A stretch of 64,000 nucleotides of DNA from contig QEYB01000486.1 in assembly GCA_017562135.1 (NCBI GenBank), forward strand, positions 1 through 64,000, given 5' to 3'. Position 1 is the stretch's first letter, and each line of letters begins with the position of its first letter. Below, piece after piece: positions 62,280 through 64,000 of the stretch. The notes beneath the pieces were generated by a model. That model saw only the letters and a list, made by a program, of their open reading frames with translations, was not told where the DNA came from and ran no database searches. The position numbers and the translations under genes are program-made. This DNA is from Dipylidium caninum. Taxonomy: Eukaryota; Platyhelminthes; Cestoda; Cyclophyllidea; Dipylidiidae.

Positions 62280-62720
62280 GTAGTATCAAATGAAAGTTGC
62301 TCCCAAACGCGAAGCAGATTGAAGACGGTGGCGTGAACTTGCGATCGTGCGAGTAATCGGAAAGTCCAAGAGCATTCCCTGATGACGCGGATTTCCAGGT
62401 GACCTCAGAAGAGGCACTTGGAAATTAAAAAAACGTTAGTGCGAGTCAAATGAATTTACACTGGTACTAATTTCCTACGCTAACATTGTGTAGCCCGGCG
62501 ACAGTAGCCTGAAATATCGGAAAAAGGATGAATTACATCTGCTTTCAACCACTACCGATTCCCCTATTTTTTTCCGAAATGACATTTCCATGTGCAGGGG
62601 CAGAGGCAGTGTCAAGAGAAAGCGTGGCGAGAATGAGTAGTAAAGGTATCACATCTTTCGTGAAATGGTGGGTGAGTGTGGAGAAACAGGATTTAATAGG
62701 ACTTTTTAAGAATAACTGAA
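62280..62720 (+). repeat. Segmental repeat copy, paired with 41600-42100
   Basis: Direct match with the landmarks listed for the partner. It follows directly after the 60230-62210 duplication, whereas the partner lies before copy 1 of that duplication, so the segments have been reshuffled. Confidence 0.75.
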
Positions 62721-62879
62721 AAGCACATTGGGCTACTTATGACTAATGATAGGGAATGGACGTGAAGTGTTAACTTAGATGAATGGAAGGTCTGTTCACT
62801 CAGTGGAAGAAGTATCTGATTAGACAAGTTAACGAGTATAGCATTTTGTCAAATTCATATTGTTATTGCTGCTAAGGTA

Positions 62880-63400
62880 GCGCGAATGAAGGTTACTCAT
62901 GAGAGACGCGAGTAGACAAATTCTGTGCATTACACACGCTTTCGCACATTGCCTTTAACCTCTCGCTTGGCGATCAATTGTCATATATCATTCAAACACC
63001 ATGATGGAGGAATTTAAATTTGTGCGAAAACTGACTCTGCTCGCTCCGTCAACTTACACTCTTCTGTGTCGCATTTTACAAAGGTGATACTGTGCTGAAT
63101 GAAGCAGGAATCGGAACGATGTCTGAGAATGCATTGGGAAGTTGAAGGATGTGCTGTTTAAGAGGTAAGAGCCAGATAACACGGGACAGTATATCCGCGT
63201 AGAGGTGTAAATTGGTTGCAGCATTTCCTATTCACTTTCGAATATATTCCATATATCTTGTCTGATTATTACAGAGATAAATGATGGAATTTCCGTTCAG
63301 CATTTATTTGACATAATGTGGTTTGGTAAACTAATTTTCATCAGCACGGAATAAAGGAAGAGTAGATTTGCGTGGTGAAGATACGATGAGCAGGTTTGAA
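62880..63400 (+). repeat. Segmental repeat, direct copy of 54560-55000
   Basis: See the partner entry. No gene is recognised here or in the remaining sequence to 64000. Confidence 0.7.
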
Positions 63401-64000
63401 AAAGGTGAGAATTTGGGGATTAACCAACTGTTTGGGGATTGTTTATCCTTTGGGTGGAAGATGCAACACTTGACGCTGGAGGACCGCCATTGAGACAAAC
63501 ACTACTGAGTTAAATCGTGCCCAAGACAATGAATGTCATATACTGCGGGCAGTTTAACGGGCATCCTATTGGATACCCTTACTTAGCTGTACTGATTGTG
63601 CCAGGTTTCTCCTAGCACGAAATTGGGTCCATAATCGGGTATTATAGAGGCTGTCGCATACCCCTCTCATTCAATCCCATCTCATTCTACTCTATCGCCA
63701 TCGTCACCTAGACAAAATTCCCTCTTAATTCCCCTTGTTCACAACGCCTCCCGTGAATGAATTAATTGTCTCTGTCACACTTCAACCGTACCTAATCACC
63801 GATAAATTTTAAAGAGAAGCACAATTGATCTTGTCATTATAGCGTAAATATGCAAGGGTCATATTTTGATGGTCAGTGGTGTTGTTTTCCGTAGAAAGAA
63901 AATGAGAGCTAAGTTGAACTGGTGAAAAATTTTGGTGGGGTTGCATAACAAAGAGGCATATCGTTTTTTGCGTCTTCATTTCAACGTTGCGTTAAAATGC

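Noticed and set aside
1..64000. CRISPR arrays, bacterial operons or phage genes
   Set aside because: No regularly spaced short repeats, no dense co-oriented long frames and no ribosome-binding-site pattern. Splice signals, TATA boxes and mariner/Pao relics indicate an animal genome.

Overview
The window is eukaryotic and almost certainly from an invertebrate metazoan. GT-AG introns of roughly 57-190 nt interrupt the convincing genes. TATA boxes sit about 40-55 nt before start codons, and AATAAA signals follow the stops. The transposon fossils are mariner, a BEL/Pao-like retroelement and possibly Merlin. Gene density is low and most open frames are chance or decayed. A parasitic helminth would fit the short introns and the run of small secreted proteins, but I cannot prove the taxon from the sequence.

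Layout. 1-4,790: no recognisable gene. 4,790-17,790: a large inverted duplication (arms about 3.8 kb, spacer 5.4 kb). 11,640-20,730: three intact members (A, B, C) of a family of small secreted proteins that I do not recognise. They align without gaps over 120 residues, with cysteines at 19, 40, 89 and 101, and share a phase-2 intron after codon 120. The left arm of the inverted duplication carries a broken copy of B (B'). 13-24.5 kb: several decayed mariner fragments lie between these genes. 25,450-27,232 (minus): a divergent, truncated ankyrin-repeat gene resembling the ANKHD1/Mask repeat block, with one in-frame stop. 29.3-30.1 kb: exon-like pieces of an unassigned gene. 31,078-31,413 (minus): an intact 111-residue precursor with a signal peptide, an acidic middle and a strongly Arg-rich two-cysteine tail, organised like a host-defence peptide precursor. 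34-35.3 kb: a Pao-like relic. 36.8-39.2 kb: a direct duplication. 39,453-39,871: a possible three-exon secreted Arg-rich protein. 40-64 kb: a mosaic of old direct and inverted segmental duplications carrying repeated exon-like fragments, none forming a complete gene that I can reconstruct.

How it fits together. The best-supported content is secretory: A, B, C, the cationic precursor and perhaps the 39.4-kb gene. All begin with hydrophobic leaders behind TATA-type promoters with short 5' leaders. This looks like an expanding and decaying cluster of secreted effector or defence genes, reshaped by inverted duplication and mariner insertion. Function is inference; no database search was possible.
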